A DNA stretch of 64,000 nt from DASQBT01 sp963746955 (GCA_963746955.1 CAVVDR010000003.1:124001-188000), one strand, 5' to 3'. Positions 43,147 through 52,968 are shown, counted from the first letter of the stretch. Notes: a model not told the origin generated them from the sequence alone. A program made the numbers and translations.

Positions 43147-44519
43147 ACCAGCAGGACAAGCTGATCGTTCGCGGCAGCGTGCGTCGCCGCTTGCTGATTG
43201 CATTGCTGGGCGGAGTGATGCTGGTATGGTTGGGCGCCGCCGCGGTGACTGCTTGGGAAACGCGCGGGGAAATGCAGGAGCTGCTGGATGCGCACTTGGC
43301 GCAAAGCGCATCGTTCCTGACCGCACAGATTGGGCATGAAATTAACGAAGTCGAGTTGGAGCATGCCCGGTCGGGCCACAAATATGCCCCCAAGGTGGCG
43401 TTTCAGATCTGGGAGCGGGGCCAGACCCTGTTGCTGCATTCGGCCGACGCGCCCTCGACCAGGCTCGCTGTATCGGATGAAGGTTTTTCCGATTCGGGAC
43501 TCAATGGGCATTTGTGGCGCGTATATAGCGTGTGGGATGCGCAGCACGAGTATCTGGTTCAAGTCGGCGAAGCCGCGGATGCACGCGAGCACCTCGCAGA
43601 CGAAATACTCAAGAAGCTGGCTCAGCCGCTGTTGGTTTCGCTGCCCTTGTTGGGCCTGCTGATCTGGGTTGCGGTAGGAGTCGCGCTAAAGCCGATCGAC
43701 CGCATCGGCGCAGACTTGGCGCAGCGTGATCCAAAATATCTTGCGCCCATAGGCGGCGATGTTCCCGGCGAAATGGCGCCCATGGTGCAGCATCTGAACG
43801 GTTTACTGGATAGGGTGCGGTCTTCCCTGGAGGGCGAGCGGCGGTTTACCAGCGACGCCGCACATGAACTGCGCACCCCGCTGGCAGCGCTCAAGACTCA
43901 GCTTCAGGTGGCTCAGGCTGCGACGGATGACACGGTGCGCAGGCGTGCCACGGATCACGCCCTGGCAGCCGTTGACCGTGCGACGCGCCTCGTCGAACAA
44001 ATGTTGACCCTGGCACGTCTGGAACATGATGCCTGGCAAACTCGGGCCGTAGCGGTCGATTTGCATCAAACTGCCGCCCAAGTGCTTGCCGAGGCTGCGC
44101 CGCTTGCCGCCGAGAAACAGATCCGGCTTGCGCTGGAAGGCGAGCCCGGTGTGAACATCAAGGGGCATGCCGGATTGCTGTCGGTGCTGATCAGAAACCT
44201 GGTCGACAATGCGCTGCGGTATTCCCCGCCCCGCACCGAAGTGAGCGTTCGGGTAATCAGCGCTGCAAGACGGGCGACACTGGAAGTGCAGGACCAGGGC
44301 CCGGGCATCCCTGCCGCCGAGCGCGACCGTGTCATGCGCCGGTTTCATCGCCTGGAAGGCGAAACGGCGCCGGGCAGCGGGCTCGGCCTGTCCATCGTTG
44401 CACGGATCGCGCAGCTTCATCAGGCTGAATGGGTGTTGTCGGATGGCGAGGGAGGGCGAGGGCTCAAGGCGAGCGTTGAATTCAAGAGGCCAGATGGAAC
44501 GTCCGCGAGTCAAGCTTGA
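43143..44519 (+). CDS. Sensor histidine kinase (QseC-like)
   Basis: A 458-residue membrane kinase. It has two membrane helices (about 17-37 and 162-182) flanking a periplasmic sensor region of about 125 residues, a HAMP segment, the phosphoacceptor His241 in DAAHELRTPLAAL, and an ATP-binding domain with LVDNALRYSP, QDQGPGIP and GSGLGLSIV. GTG 43143 overlaps the regulator stop. The signal sensed is unknown; the cytochrome neighbours suggest a redox or electron-flow cue. Confidence 0.94.
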   Translation: MNQQDKLIVRGSVRRRLLIALLGGVMLVWLGAAAVTAWETRGEMQELLDAHLAQSASFLTAQIGHEINEVELEHARSGHKYAPKVAFQIWERGQTLLLHSADAPSTRLAVSDEGFSDSGLNGHLWRVYSVWDAQHEYLVQVGEAADAREHLADEILKKLAQPLLVSLPLLGLLIWVAVGVALKPIDRIGADLAQRDPKYLAPIGGDVPGEMAPMVQHLNGLLDRVRSSLEGERRFTSDAAHELRTPLAALKTQLQVAQAATDDTVRRRATDHALAAVDRATRLVEQMLTLARLEHDAWQTRAVAVDLHQTAAQVLAEAAPLAAEKQIRLALEGEPGVNIKGHAGLLSVLIRNLVDNALRYSPPRTEVSVRVISAARRATLEVQDQGPGIPAAERDRVMRRFHRLEGETAPGSGLGLSIVARIAQLHQAEWVLSDGEGGRGLKASVEFKRPDGTSASQA

Positions 44520-44604
44520 AATGGCTGGAGTTGGCGTCCTCTCTCGGGTTGCATGGCCGCGATAAATTTCCGCTCGCCGAGCGGGAATGGAATTCCGCGA
44601 AGCC

Positions 44605-45351
44605 TCAGTTGTGATGGATGACGAAGGCCGCTTCCACCGTGAAATTGCCCACGCCACGGTAGTTGGTCATGGTCCAGCCCTCGTCCTTGAGATACTGGCT
44701 CATCTGCCTGTTCATGCCCGGGTTGCCGCAAAGCATCACGCGGTCCAGCGTAGGGTCGGCGGGCGGCAGGCCGATGCGTGTGAACAATTCGCCTGATACG
44801 AAGGCATCCGAGCAGCGCAGGCTGAAGCCGAAGGGTTCGCGAGTCACCGTGGGCAGGTAGATGAAATTGTCCCCAGCGCGGGCTTCCAGTTCTTCACGGT
44901 AGGCGAGCTCCGCTACCGTGCGCACCGTGTGCACGAGGACGATCTTCTCGAACACGTCCATGGTTTGCGGATCACGCACCAGACTCATAAACGGCGCCAG
45001 CCCCGTGCCCGTCGCCAGCAGGTACAGATGCCGGCCCGGCCGCACGTGGTTGAGCGTCAGCGAACCGGTCGCCTTGCTGTTCACCCACACCGTATCACCC
45101 GGCTTTACCTGAGCCAGCTTACTGGTCAATGGTCCGCCGGGCACATGAATGCTCAGAAATTCCAGATGAGGATCGTCACGCGTCGAAACAATGGAATACG
45201 CCCGCGCAACCAGCTTGCCTTCCTGCCTGAGCCCGATGGTGACAAACTCGCCGTTTACGAAATCGAAGGTTTCAGGCCGGGTCAGCTTGAGGCTGAAGGT
45301 GCGCGCGGACCACGGACGCACATCGGTGACGGTTTGTTCAATGTAAGGCAT
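44605..45351 (-). CDS. fpr: Ferredoxin-NADP reductase
   Basis: A 248-residue flavoprotein of the bacterial Fpr type, moving electrons between NADPH and ferredoxin or flavodoxin. FAD-binding RAYSIVST (about 50-57), the NADP-binding GTGLAPFMSL (about 113-122) and CGNPGMNRQM (about 208-217) are present, and it ends in EAAFVIHHN, close to the usual C-terminus. Monocistronic, convergent to the histidine kinase gene. Confidence 0.94.
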   Translation of the reverse strand: MPYIEQTVTDVRPWSARTFSLKLTRPETFDFVNGEFVTIGLRQEGKLVARAYSIVSTRDDPHLEFLSIHVPGGPLTSKLAQVKPGDTVWVNSKATGSLTLNHVRPGRHLYLLATGTGLAPFMSLVRDPQTMDVFEKIVLVHTVRTVAELAYREELEARAGDNFIYLPTVTREPFGFSLRCSDAFVSGELFTRIGLPPADPTLDRVMLCGNPGMNRQMSQYLKDEGWTMTNYRGVGNFTVEAAFVIHHN

Positions 45352-45457
45352 AGGGTTGCTCGGGTGGAATGCTCGGGGTTGCGAATCAGTTTATCAGTTA
45401 CGTGTGACCGCGAAGGGTGGTCCAGGTTCCCTGGCCTGGATCGCCTGGCGCGTCGCG

Positions 45458-46252
45458 CTACCACTTCACCACGTGCACATGGCTTAAGCTTCGTCCCAGG
45501 AAGCGCTCGCCCATGGTCTGGAAGCGCAGCGGCACATCAGTGACGTAAAAGTCATAGCGCGGCTGGACGGGGCCGGGATTGGCGAGGCCTTTTTCTCCGA
45601 GGACGGCGGCAGCCTGCTCGGCCATGGCTTCGGCAGAATCGACAAGTCTCACACCGCTCCCCGCAACCTCTTGCAGTAGCGGCTTGAGCAAGGGATAGTG
45701 GGTGCAGCCCAGCACCAGGGTATCGATTCTTTCGGTCAGCAGGGGTCTCAGGTATTCCCTTGCGGTCAGTCGGGTTACCTCATGATCGAGCCAGCCTTCT
45801 TCCACCAGCGGCACGAACAGCGCGCAGGCCTGGGAGTGAATGCGCGACTCGGGCGCGTATTCATGGATGGCGCGGGCGTACGCATTGCTGTTGATGGTGG
45901 TGGGGGTGCCGATGACGCCGATGCGCTTGCCGTTTTTTGCCGCAACTGCGCCTGCGTCAATGACGTCCAGCACCGGCACTGCAGAAAGATCGCGTACTGT
46001 TTGGGCGGCGACCGCGGCCATGGTGTTGCAGGCGATGATCAGCAGCTTGACCTCCTTCTCCAGGAGAAACTGCGCAATCTGGGTGGTGAAGCGGGAAATG
46101 GTTTCGACCGATTTGACGCCATAGGGCACGCGGGCGGTGTCGCCGAAATACACGATGGCTTCGTAGGGCAGGCGCTCCATCAGTGCGCGCACAACGGTCA
46201 GGCCGCCGATGCCGGAATCGAACACGCCGATGGGGGAAGAGGGTGCGGGCAT
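45458..46252 (-). CDS. murI: Glutamate racemase
   Basis: A 264-residue enzyme that makes D-glutamate for peptidoglycan. Both catalytic cysteines are present, in IACNTM (about residue 74) and LGCTHYP (about residue 185), with the family start PIGVFDSGIGGLTV. It starts one base before the queG stop codon region ends (the genes are separated by one base), so murI is downstream of queG in the same operon. Confidence 0.95.
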   Translation of the reverse strand: MPAPSSPIGVFDSGIGGLTVVRALMERLPYEAIVYFGDTARVPYGVKSVETISRFTTQIAQFLLEKEVKLLIIACNTMAAVAAQTVRDLSAVPVLDVIDAGAVAAKNGKRIGVIGTPTTINSNAYARAIHEYAPESRIHSQACALFVPLVEEGWLDHEVTRLTAREYLRPLLTERIDTLVLGCTHYPLLKPLLQEVAGSGVRLVDSAEAMAEQAAAVLGEKGLANPGPVQPRYDFYVTDVPLRFQTMGERFLGRSLSHVHVVKW

Positions 46253-46253
46253 A

Positions 46254-47318
46254 TCAGAGGAGAAGGCGCGAAAGCGCCCATTCTACATGCTCGCGCACCA
46301 AGGCCGAGGGATGCGCCAGCCGAGCTTTCAGCGCCGTGATCGACTGATTTGAAGCAGGTGCATTTCCCAGCGCGACAGCGATATTTCGTAGCCAGCGTTC
46401 ATGGCCGATGCGGCGTATGGCTGAGCCCTCTGTTCTCTTGTGGAATTCTTCCTCGCTCCATGCGAACACTTCCGCCAGCGTTGCGCTGTCCAATTCATGG
46501 CGCGGTTGAAAGTCAGGCAAGTCGGTTGTTCGAGCGAAGCGGTTCCACGGACAGGCCAACTGGCAATCATCGCAGCCGTAGATGCGGTTGCCCATCAGGG
46601 GTCTTAACTCGACGGGAATGCTGCCTTTAAGTTCGATCGTCAGGTAGGAAATGCAGCGCCGCGCATCGACCTGGTAAGGGGCCACGATCGCACCGGTGGG
46701 GCAGGCCGCGGCGCAGGCAAAACAGCTTCCGCAATGATCGCCCAAGCCTGCGTCCACGGGCAGCGGCAGACCGGTGTAGATTTCGCCGAGAAAAAAATAT
46801 GAGCCTTCATCCCGGTTGATGAGCAGCGTATGTTTGCCGCGCCAGCCCAAGCCTGATTTGGTCGCGAGTTCAACTTCCATCACTGGCGCGGAATCGGTGA
46901 AGACGCGATAGCCGAATGGGCCGATTTCCGATTCAATTTTTTCTGCCAGTTGCTGCAATCGCTTGCGTAAGACCTTGTGATAATTGCGCCCCACTGCGTA
47001 GCGCGAAACATAAGCGAGTTTTGGCTTGGCGAGATTAGCCACAGCGTCGGCTGCGTCAGGCCAGTAAGTAAGACGGGCGGTGATGACGCGCACCGTGCCA
47101 GGCACCAGTTCGCGTGGACGGCTGCGCTTGGTGCCGTGCGCCGCCATATAATCCATCTCGCCATGAAACTCATTTGCCAGCCAGTCATGCAGGTGCAGTT
47201 CCGCTGCGGAAAGATCCGTGTCGGCAATGCCAATTTGCGCGAAACCCAGTTCCTGGCCCCAGGCCTTGATTTGACGGGCCAGTTCCGCGTAGCGAGTGGG
47301 GGATGAAACTGCGTGCAT
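46254..47318 (-). CDS. queG: Epoxyqueuosine reductase
   Basis: A 354-residue cobalamin and iron-sulfur enzyme performing the last step of queuosine synthesis in tRNA. It has two 4Fe-4S motifs, CGSCFACAAACP (about 188-199) and CDDCQLACPW (about 237-246), and the catalytic aspartate region FTDSAPVME. HEAT-like helices close the C-terminus. The ATG at 47316-47318 sits within the first codons of the divergent tsaE gene. Confidence 0.95.
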   Translation of the reverse strand: MHAVSSPTRYAELARQIKAWGQELGFAQIGIADTDLSAAELHLHDWLANEFHGEMDYMAAHGTKRSRPRELVPGTVRVITARLTYWPDAADAVANLAKPKLAYVSRYAVGRNYHKVLRKRLQQLAEKIESEIGPFGYRVFTDSAPVMEVELATKSGLGWRGKHTLLINRDEGSYFFLGEIYTGLPLPVDAGLGDHCGSCFACAAACPTGAIVAPYQVDARRCISYLTIELKGSIPVELRPLMGNRIYGCDDCQLACPWNRFARTTDLPDFQPRHELDSATLAEVFAWSEEEFHKRTEGSAIRRIGHERWLRNIAVALGNAPASNQSITALKARLAHPSALVREHVEWALSRLLL

Positions 47319-47789
47319 GGCAACAATGATACGACGGACCAGGCGCTGACGCTGCCCGACGAAGCGGCCATGCTGGCGCTGGGAGCCAGGCTGGCTGTGG
47401 CTTTGCGGCCTGGCATGGTGGTGTATCTGCAAGGCGACCTGGGCGCGGGCAAGACCACGCTCGTGCGCGGCATCGTGCGCGCCTTGGGCTATGCGGGGCG
47501 TGTCAAAAGCCCCACATACACCTTGGTCGAATCTTATGTTTTTTCTACATTCACCTTGCAACACTTTGATTTGTATCGTATGGTCAATCCAAGGGAGTGG
47601 CTTGACGCAGGCTTTCGCGATGACTGCAATACCACCACCCTGTGCCTGGTGGAGTGGCCGGAAAAGGCCGCAGGGCTTATGCCGCCACCTGATGTGCGGG
47701 TTCAATTGAGCATGTCGGGGCGTGGCCGGAAAGCCCGTATCCATGCGGAATCCGCTGAAGGCAGACAGTGTATGGAGGACTTTAAATGA
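47313..47789 (+). CDS. tsaE: tRNA t6A-modification ATPase TsaE
   Basis: A 158-residue ATPase needed for the universal t6A modification at tRNA position 37. Walker A GDLGAGKTT (about 41-49), SPTYTLVE (about 65-72) and a Walker B-like LCLVEWPEK are present. GTG 47313 is the best start (next in-frame ATG is at 47370, inside the conserved region); it overlaps the divergent queG start by six bases. The stop overlaps the amidase start (ATGA). Confidence 0.93.
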   Translation: MHGNNDTTDQALTLPDEAAMLALGARLAVALRPGMVVYLQGDLGAGKTTLVRGIVRALGYAGRVKSPTYTLVESYVFSTFTLQHFDLYRMVNPREWLDAGFRDDCNTTTLCLVEWPEKAAGLMPPPDVRVQLSMSGRGRKARIHAESAEGRQCMEDFK

Positions 47790-49009
47790 ATCCATGGCGA
47801 CTGATCGGATTGTTTCTTCTTGCGATCCTGCCCGGCCTGGCCCAGCCAGCCACCAGCCTCAGCGCGGCCCGCTTGTGGCCTTCACCCGATTACACACGGC
47901 TCACGCTGGAAGCCAGGGAGCCTATCCCGTTCAAGTATTTCACGCTGCAAAATCCCGATCGGCTGGTGCTGGATCTGGAAGGGGTGGAGGTCAATGCCAA
48001 TCTAAGCGGCCTTGCCAGCCTGGTGCAGGCTGACGATGCCTATGTCAAGGCGGTGCGGATAGGACTGAACCGTCCGCGTGTGACCCGCGTTGTGCTCGAA
48101 CTCAAGGCACCGGTACGGCCTTCCATCTTTGCGATCAAGCCGCTGAAAGACTACGGCTACCGCCTGGTGGTGGACCTGTACCCGCAATCGGCCAATAGCG
48201 ACGCCGCGGGCGATCGGGCCAGCCACGCGGCTGACAATGCCAACGCAAAATCCGGCAAGGAAACCGCCACCCCAAAATCGAGCCAGTATGCACGTCTACT
48301 GACGATTGCCATTGACGCCGGCCATGGCGGGGAAGACCCGGGCGCCAAGGGCGCCCACGGCACCTATGAAAAACAGGTTACGCTGGCCGTGGCTCGGAAG
48401 CTCAAGGAGCGGATAGACCAGCAGGAAAATATGCGCGCCGTGTTGACCCGCGATGGGGATTACTTCATTCCCCTGCAGGACCGGGTGATCAAGGCGCGCA
48501 GCATGCGGGCGGATCTATTCGTGTCCATCCACGCGGATTCCTTCGTTAACCCCGATGCGAGTGGAGCTTCAGTGTTTGCCTTGTCGGAACACGGCGCCAC
48601 TTCCGCGGCCGCACGCTGGCTGGCGAAGAAGGAAAACGAGGCCGATCTGATCGGCGGCATCAACATCGACGTGAAAGACCCGAATCTCAAGCGCACCCTG
48701 ATTGACCTGTCGCAGACCGCGACCATCAATGACAGCCTGAAGCTGGGCCGGTCCGTGTTACACCAGTTGGGTGAAATCAATGGCCTGCATACGGGCCGCG
48801 TGGAACAGGCGGGATTTGCGGTCCTGAAAGCGCCGGACATTCCCTCCATCCTGGTGGAGACCGCGTTCATCTCCAATCCGGAAGAAGAAAAACGCCTTAC
48901 CGACGAAAATTATCAGAACAAGCTGGCTGATGCCATTGTGGAGGGCATCAACGCCTACTTGGCCAGGAATCCACCCATGGCGCGGACTCGGCTGACCAGG
49001 GACATGTAG
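47786..49009 (+). CDS. amiC: N-acetylmuramoyl-L-alanine amidase, AmiC-like
   Basis: A 407-residue exported amidase that splits daughter-cell septal peptidoglycan. It has a signal peptide (to about residue 22), an AMIN domain (about 28-135) for targeting to the septum and an Amidase_3 domain (about 170-395) with zinc ligands in IDAGHGGEDPGAKG, YEKQ and SIHADS, and the catalytic glutamate in LVETAFISN. The inhibitory helix region of AmiC may lie in the 290-330 stretch. No LysM repeats. Coupled to tsaE; mutL follows. Confidence 0.92.
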   Translation: MNPWRLIGLFLLAILPGLAQPATSLSAARLWPSPDYTRLTLEAREPIPFKYFTLQNPDRLVLDLEGVEVNANLSGLASLVQADDAYVKAVRIGLNRPRVTRVVLELKAPVRPSIFAIKPLKDYGYRLVVDLYPQSANSDAAGDRASHAADNANAKSGKETATPKSSQYARLLTIAIDAGHGGEDPGAKGAHGTYEKQVTLAVARKLKERIDQQENMRAVLTRDGDYFIPLQDRVIKARSMRADLFVSIHADSFVNPDASGASVFALSEHGATSAAARWLAKKENEADLIGGINIDVKDPNLKRTLIDLSQTATINDSLKLGRSVLHQLGEINGLHTGRVEQAGFAVLKAPDIPSILVETAFISNPEEEKRLTDENYQNKLADAIVEGINAYLARNPPMARTRLTRDM

Positions 49010-49082
49010 CCTCCGCGGCGTGAATGAGGGTTGGCATGCCCTGGTGCCTGCGGTTTCCTCACCGCCTCGTATAATCGGGGCC

Positions 49083-50891
49083 ATGCCTCAAATCCACCTG
49101 TTGCCCGATCTCCTTATCGCCCAGATAGCGGCCGGCGAGGTGGTCGAGCGGCCGTCTTCAGCCTTGAAAGAGTTGATCGAAAACAGCCTCGATGCGGGCG
49201 CCAGCCAGATCGATATCAGGCTCGATTCCGGCGGAATGAAGCGGATGTCGGTGCAGGACGACGGCAGCGGTATGGGCCCGGATGACCTTCCCCTGGCGCT
49301 GGCCCGTCATGCCACCAGCAAGATCGTCAGCATGGATGATCTGGAACGCGTATCCAGCCTGGGCTTTCGAGGCGAGGCATTGGCGAGCATGGCGTCGGTT
49401 GCACGGCTTAGCATCACCAGCCGGCGCGCAGATCTGGCGCATGCCTACCAGGTCGAAGCAGCAGGGGCGACGGCGGGATCTGCGGTTCCAGCAGCTCTGA
49501 GCCGGGGCACGGTGGTGAACGCGGCCGACCTGTTTTTCAACACTCCGGCGCGGCGCAAGTTTCTGCGCAGCGAAGCTACCGAATATGCCCACTGCGCCGA
49601 GGTCGTCCGGCGCATGGCCCTGGCCCGGCCCGATGTTGCGTTTACCCTGACCCACAACGGCCGGGTGCAGGCGCGCTACCCGACCCACAGCCTGCATGAA
49701 CGCATCGCTGCGGTGCTGGGCGAGGACTTCGTTGCGGCATCGGTGGCAGTGCATGCCGAGGCGGGGCCGCTGAGCGTGACTGGGCTGGCGGCCTTGCCCG
49801 CCTATTCGAAAAGCGGACGCGAAGCGCAATTCATTTTTGTCAGCGGCCGCTATGTGCGCGACAAGGTCCTCTCCCATGCCGTGCGCGAAGCCTATCGGGA
49901 TGTTCTGCACCACGACCGCCATCCGGCTTATGCCCTGTTTCTCCGGCTGCCGCCGGAAGGGGTGGACGTCAACGTCCATCCGGCCAAGACCGAAGTGCGC
50001 TTTCGCGACAGCCGGGCAGTGCACCAGTTTCTGTTCCACGCCGTGGAGCAGACACTTTCTGGCGGTGCAGCCGGGGGGACGGCATCGACGGTGCATCAGG
50101 CGCCACTCGGCATTCCGCGTCGTGCCTTCAACCCCCCTCTGCCAGGGAGCGAGGGCCGGGGTGATGGAGAAAGGCAAAGCTGGCCCGAGGCTCAGGCTTC
50201 TTATGCACAATCCCCCATGCGCCTCCAGGCCCGTGAGGCACCGGCCCTCTACGATGTACTCTCCCGTTCCACAGAGGCGTTGCAGGGCGAGCCTGAGACC
50301 GGTGCTCATTACCCCTTGGGCTTCGCCCTTGGGCAGCTTCAGGGCATCTACGTGCTGGCGCAAAATGCCCAGGGCCTGGTGGTGGTAGACATGCACGCAG
50401 CGCACGAGCGGGTGGTATATGAAAAGCTCAAGGCCGCCCTCGACGCCAAGGCGGTTCCCACTCAGAGCCTGTTGATTCCGGTGACGGTGCAGGCAGACGA
50501 ACGCGATGTCGCGGCGATTGCAGAACAGACTGACGCACTCAGGGGGATAGGATTTGAGCTGTCGCCGATCGCAGCGAATGCGGTCGCGGTGCGCGCTATT
50601 CCCGCCCTGTTGAAGGAAGCCGATCCAGTTGAACTGACGCGCGACTTGCTAAGAGAAATTCGCGAGTACGGCGTGACGCGGCTGGTGACTGGACGGCGCA
50701 ACGAATTGCTGGCCACCCTGGCCTGCCATGGCGCCGTGCGCGCCAATCGCAAACTGACCCTGCCAGAGATGAACGCCCTGCTGCGCGAAATGGAGGCCAC
50801 CGAACGGGCCGGCCAGTGCAACCACGGCCGACCCACCTGGTTTCAATTTTCCCTGACCGATCTGGACAAGATGTTCCGGCGCGGCGAATAG
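49083..50891 (+). CDS. mutL: DNA mismatch repair protein MutL
   Basis: A 602-residue MutL. The N-terminal GHKL ATPase has LIENSLDAGAS, DDGSGMG and GFRGEALASM; residues about 340-400 form the linker. The C-terminal dimerisation domain contains DMHAAHERVVYEK (about 436-448), which fits the metal-binding endonuclease motif DQHA-X2-E-X4-E apart from Q to M, suggesting MutL nicks DNA itself as in species without MutH. The fixed cluster queG-tsaE-amiC-mutL supports the identification. ATG 49083 is the family start. Confidence 0.96.
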   Translation: MPQIHLLPDLLIAQIAAGEVVERPSSALKELIENSLDAGASQIDIRLDSGGMKRMSVQDDGSGMGPDDLPLALARHATSKIVSMDDLERVSSLGFRGEALASMASVARLSITSRRADLAHAYQVEAAGATAGSAVPAALSRGTVVNAADLFFNTPARRKFLRSEATEYAHCAEVVRRMALARPDVAFTLTHNGRVQARYPTHSLHERIAAVLGEDFVAASVAVHAEAGPLSVTGLAALPAYSKSGREAQFIFVSGRYVRDKVLSHAVREAYRDVLHHDRHPAYALFLRLPPEGVDVNVHPAKTEVRFRDSRAVHQFLFHAVEQTLSGGAAGGTASTVHQAPLGIPRRAFNPPLPGSEGRGDGERQSWPEAQASYAQSPMRLQAREAPALYDVLSRSTEALQGEPETGAHYPLGFALGQLQGIYVLAQNAQGLVVVDMHAAHERVVYEKLKAALDAKAVPTQSLLIPVTVQADERDVAAIAEQTDALRGIGFELSPIAANAVAVRAIPALLKEADPVELTRDLLREIREYGVTRLVTGRRNELLATLACHGAVRANRKLTLPEMNALLREMEATERAGQCNHGRPTWFQFSLTDLDKMFRRGE

Positions 50892-50915
50892 CCCTCTTGC
50901 AACGGAGACAGTACC

Positions 50916-52019
50916 GTGATCCGCCTGAAACGTTGCAGGGACATGCTGAAAGTCGGTCTGGCAAGTGCTGCCCTGATCGGGTTTCCGGCATCGGCCGCCG
51001 ATTATATTGATACCCACGCGCATCTGCTGGGCGGCGGAGCCGGCTCAGTGCGCATGGATTCTCCCAAGGTCTTTGAAGGTGCGGCGAATGCCGCAATACG
51101 CGAGATGGATCGTCTGGGAATCGCTCGAACGCTGGTCTTGCCAACGCCACAGGACAACCAGGATGCGAACCGATACGATTTCCGGGACTTCATTGAAGTC
51201 ATTCGCAAGCATCCCGATCGCTTCTCATTTCTGGGCGGGGGCGGGCTGCTTAACGCCCTCATCCACAAGGCCGTGGCCGAGGGCAAGGTGGATGAGGACA
51301 CGCGGCGGCTCTTTGTCGAGAACGCAGAAATGATAGCGAACGCGCGTGCGGTGGGATTCGGCGAGCTGGCCGCCGAGCATTTCAGCCTGCACAGATTCGC
51401 CGCATTCCATGCCTACGAGTCGGCGCCGCCGGATCATGAACTCTTCCTGCTGCTCGCAGACATCGCCGCCAGGCATGGCATGCCGATAGACTTGCACATG
51501 GAGCCGATTCCGGAAGATATGGACCTGCCTCAGCATCCCAATCTGATTTCCCCGCCCAATCCGGCGCGCCTGCACGCAAACCTGGCCGGCTTCGAACGAT
51601 TGCTGGCGCATAACCGGCAGGCCAAAATCGTCTGGGCGCATGCCGGCTGGGATATCACGGGGACAAGGTCGGTTCCCTTGATGCGGCGCTTGTTGCGCGA
51701 GAACGCCAATCTGTACATGAACCTGAAGGTCGCTCCCAAAGGAACCCACCGCAAATCCAGCCCGCTGGACCGAAACGGCCAACTCAAAGTTGAATGGCTT
51801 GAACTGTTCGAGGAGTTTCCGGACCACTTTATGATCGGCACGGATGTCTTCTACAGCGGGGGCGACGCTTGGGGGGAGGGCACCGCACAGAGCATGAGCG
51901 GGTTGGGGGAAACCACGCTCAAGGTAATTGACCAGTTGCCCGATGACCTCAAGCGCGCCATCGGCCGCGACAACGCGGTCAGACTGTACAAGCTCAGCGT
52001 GCTGAAGAATCCGTCATAA
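50916..52019 (+). CDS. Exported amidohydrolase family protein
   Basis: A 367-residue protein with a signal peptide (MLKVGLASAALIGFPASAA) and an amidohydrolase-2 type metal-dependent hydrolase fold: YIDTHAHLLG at the mature N-terminus, DLHMEPIP, VWAHAGWD and MIGTDVFY give the histidine and aspartate metal ligands. The substrate is unknown. GTG 50916 with GGAGA upstream is the likely start; ATG 50943 would give a shorter signal peptide. It ends within the last bases of the convergent fabI. Confidence 0.78.
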   Translation: MIRLKRCRDMLKVGLASAALIGFPASAADYIDTHAHLLGGGAGSVRMDSPKVFEGAANAAIREMDRLGIARTLVLPTPQDNQDANRYDFRDFIEVIRKHPDRFSFLGGGGLLNALIHKAVAEGKVDEDTRRLFVENAEMIANARAVGFGELAAEHFSLHRFAAFHAYESAPPDHELFLLLADIAARHGMPIDLHMEPIPEDMDLPQHPNLISPPNPARLHANLAGFERLLAHNRQAKIVWAHAGWDITGTRSVPLMRRLLRENANLYMNLKVAPKGTHRKSSPLDRNGQLKVEWLELFEEFPDHFMIGTDVFYSGGDAWGEGTAQSMSGLGETTLKVIDQLPDDLKRAIGRDNAVRLYKLSVLKNPS

Positions 52020-52808
52020 AGGGGAATCAACCGCCAGGCCTGCGGTGGTGTTGAACCCACCGTCGACGTAAGTGATTTCTCCGGTGATGCCGCTGGCGAG
52101 GTCCGACATCAGGAAAGCGGCGGCGTTGCCCACTTCGTAGATCGTGACGTTACGACGCAGGGGCGCATTCTTCTCGCCGTAGGCCAGCAACTTGTTGAAG
52201 TCGGCGATCCCGCTGGCGGCCAGGGTCTTGATAGGGCCGGCGGAGACGGCATTGACGCGGATATTTTTCGGCCCCAGATTGGCGGCGAGATAATACACGC
52301 TGGATTCCAGGCTGGCCTTGGCCATGCCCATCAAATTGTAGTGCGGCACCGAACGGTTGGCGCCCAGATAGGTGAGGGTCAGCAGGGCCGCGTTGCGGCC
52401 TTCCAGCATGGGCAGTGCAGCCTTGGCCAAGGCGGAAAAACTGTAGGCGCTGATGTCATGCGCAATACGGAAGTTTTCGCGCGACATGCCTGCGAGAAAA
52501 TCCTCTCCCAATGCCTCTTTTTTCGCGAAGGCAATCGAGTGAACGAATCCATCAAATTTGTCCCAGTGTTTGCCGAGTTCGGCAAACAGGGCGTCGATTT
52601 CCTCATCGCTGCCGACGTCACAGGGGAACGCCAGATCGGAGCCGAATTCCTTGGCAAAGTCGACCACCCGGTCGCGCGCCCGCTCACCCTGGTAGCTGAA
52701 TGCCAGCTCCGCGCCTTCGCGGTGGCAGGCGCGGGCGACGCCGTAAGCAATGGAGCGGTTGCTGATCAGTCCGGTAATGAGCAGGCGTTTGCCGGCGAGA
52801 AATCCCAT
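52014..52808 (-). CDS. fabI: Enoyl-[acyl-carrier-protein] reductase (NADH)
   Basis: A 264-residue reductase completing each cycle of fatty acid elongation. It has the cofactor-binding GLISNRSIAYGVA, the catalytic Tyr-Lys pair in YNLMGMAKASLESS (Y156-x6-K163) and the substrate-loop region AGPIKTLAASGI. This is the target of triclosan-type inhibitors. A GGAGG site lies six bases before the ATG. Single gene. Confidence 0.97.
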   Translation of the reverse strand: MGFLAGKRLLITGLISNRSIAYGVARACHREGAELAFSYQGERARDRVVDFAKEFGSDLAFPCDVGSDEEIDALFAELGKHWDKFDGFVHSIAFAKKEALGEDFLAGMSRENFRIAHDISAYSFSALAKAALPMLEGRNAALLTLTYLGANRSVPHYNLMGMAKASLESSVYYLAANLGPKNIRVNAVSAGPIKTLAASGIADFNKLLAYGEKNAPLRRNVTIYEVGNAAAFLMSDLASGITGEITYVDGGFNTTAGLAVDSPL

Positions 52809-52968
52809 GGAGGTACCTCAGTCTTGAAGCAAGGCAACAATTATCGCCGTTATGGCCCACATATTTCCATTTTCGTTCAATAGTGTGTCGTCAACGACCT
52901 AAGCAACGACGAATGTGTGATTGCAGTTGGGGTTCTCCGTTTGGACACTGCAGCGTCGGACGCCGGGT

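Noticed and set aside
44560..44590. CCGCTC/GAGCGG hairpin as terminator between the kinase and fpr genes
   Set aside because: The stem is short and no T-run follows on either strand.
49158..50405. Open frame of 415 codons on the minus strand inside mutL
   Set aside because: Antisense to well-conserved MutL motifs and without domain content.
51853..52019. Convergent overlap of the amidohydrolase and fabI as an antisense-regulated pair
   Set aside because: The overlap is only six bases and no hairpin or promoter supports regulation.
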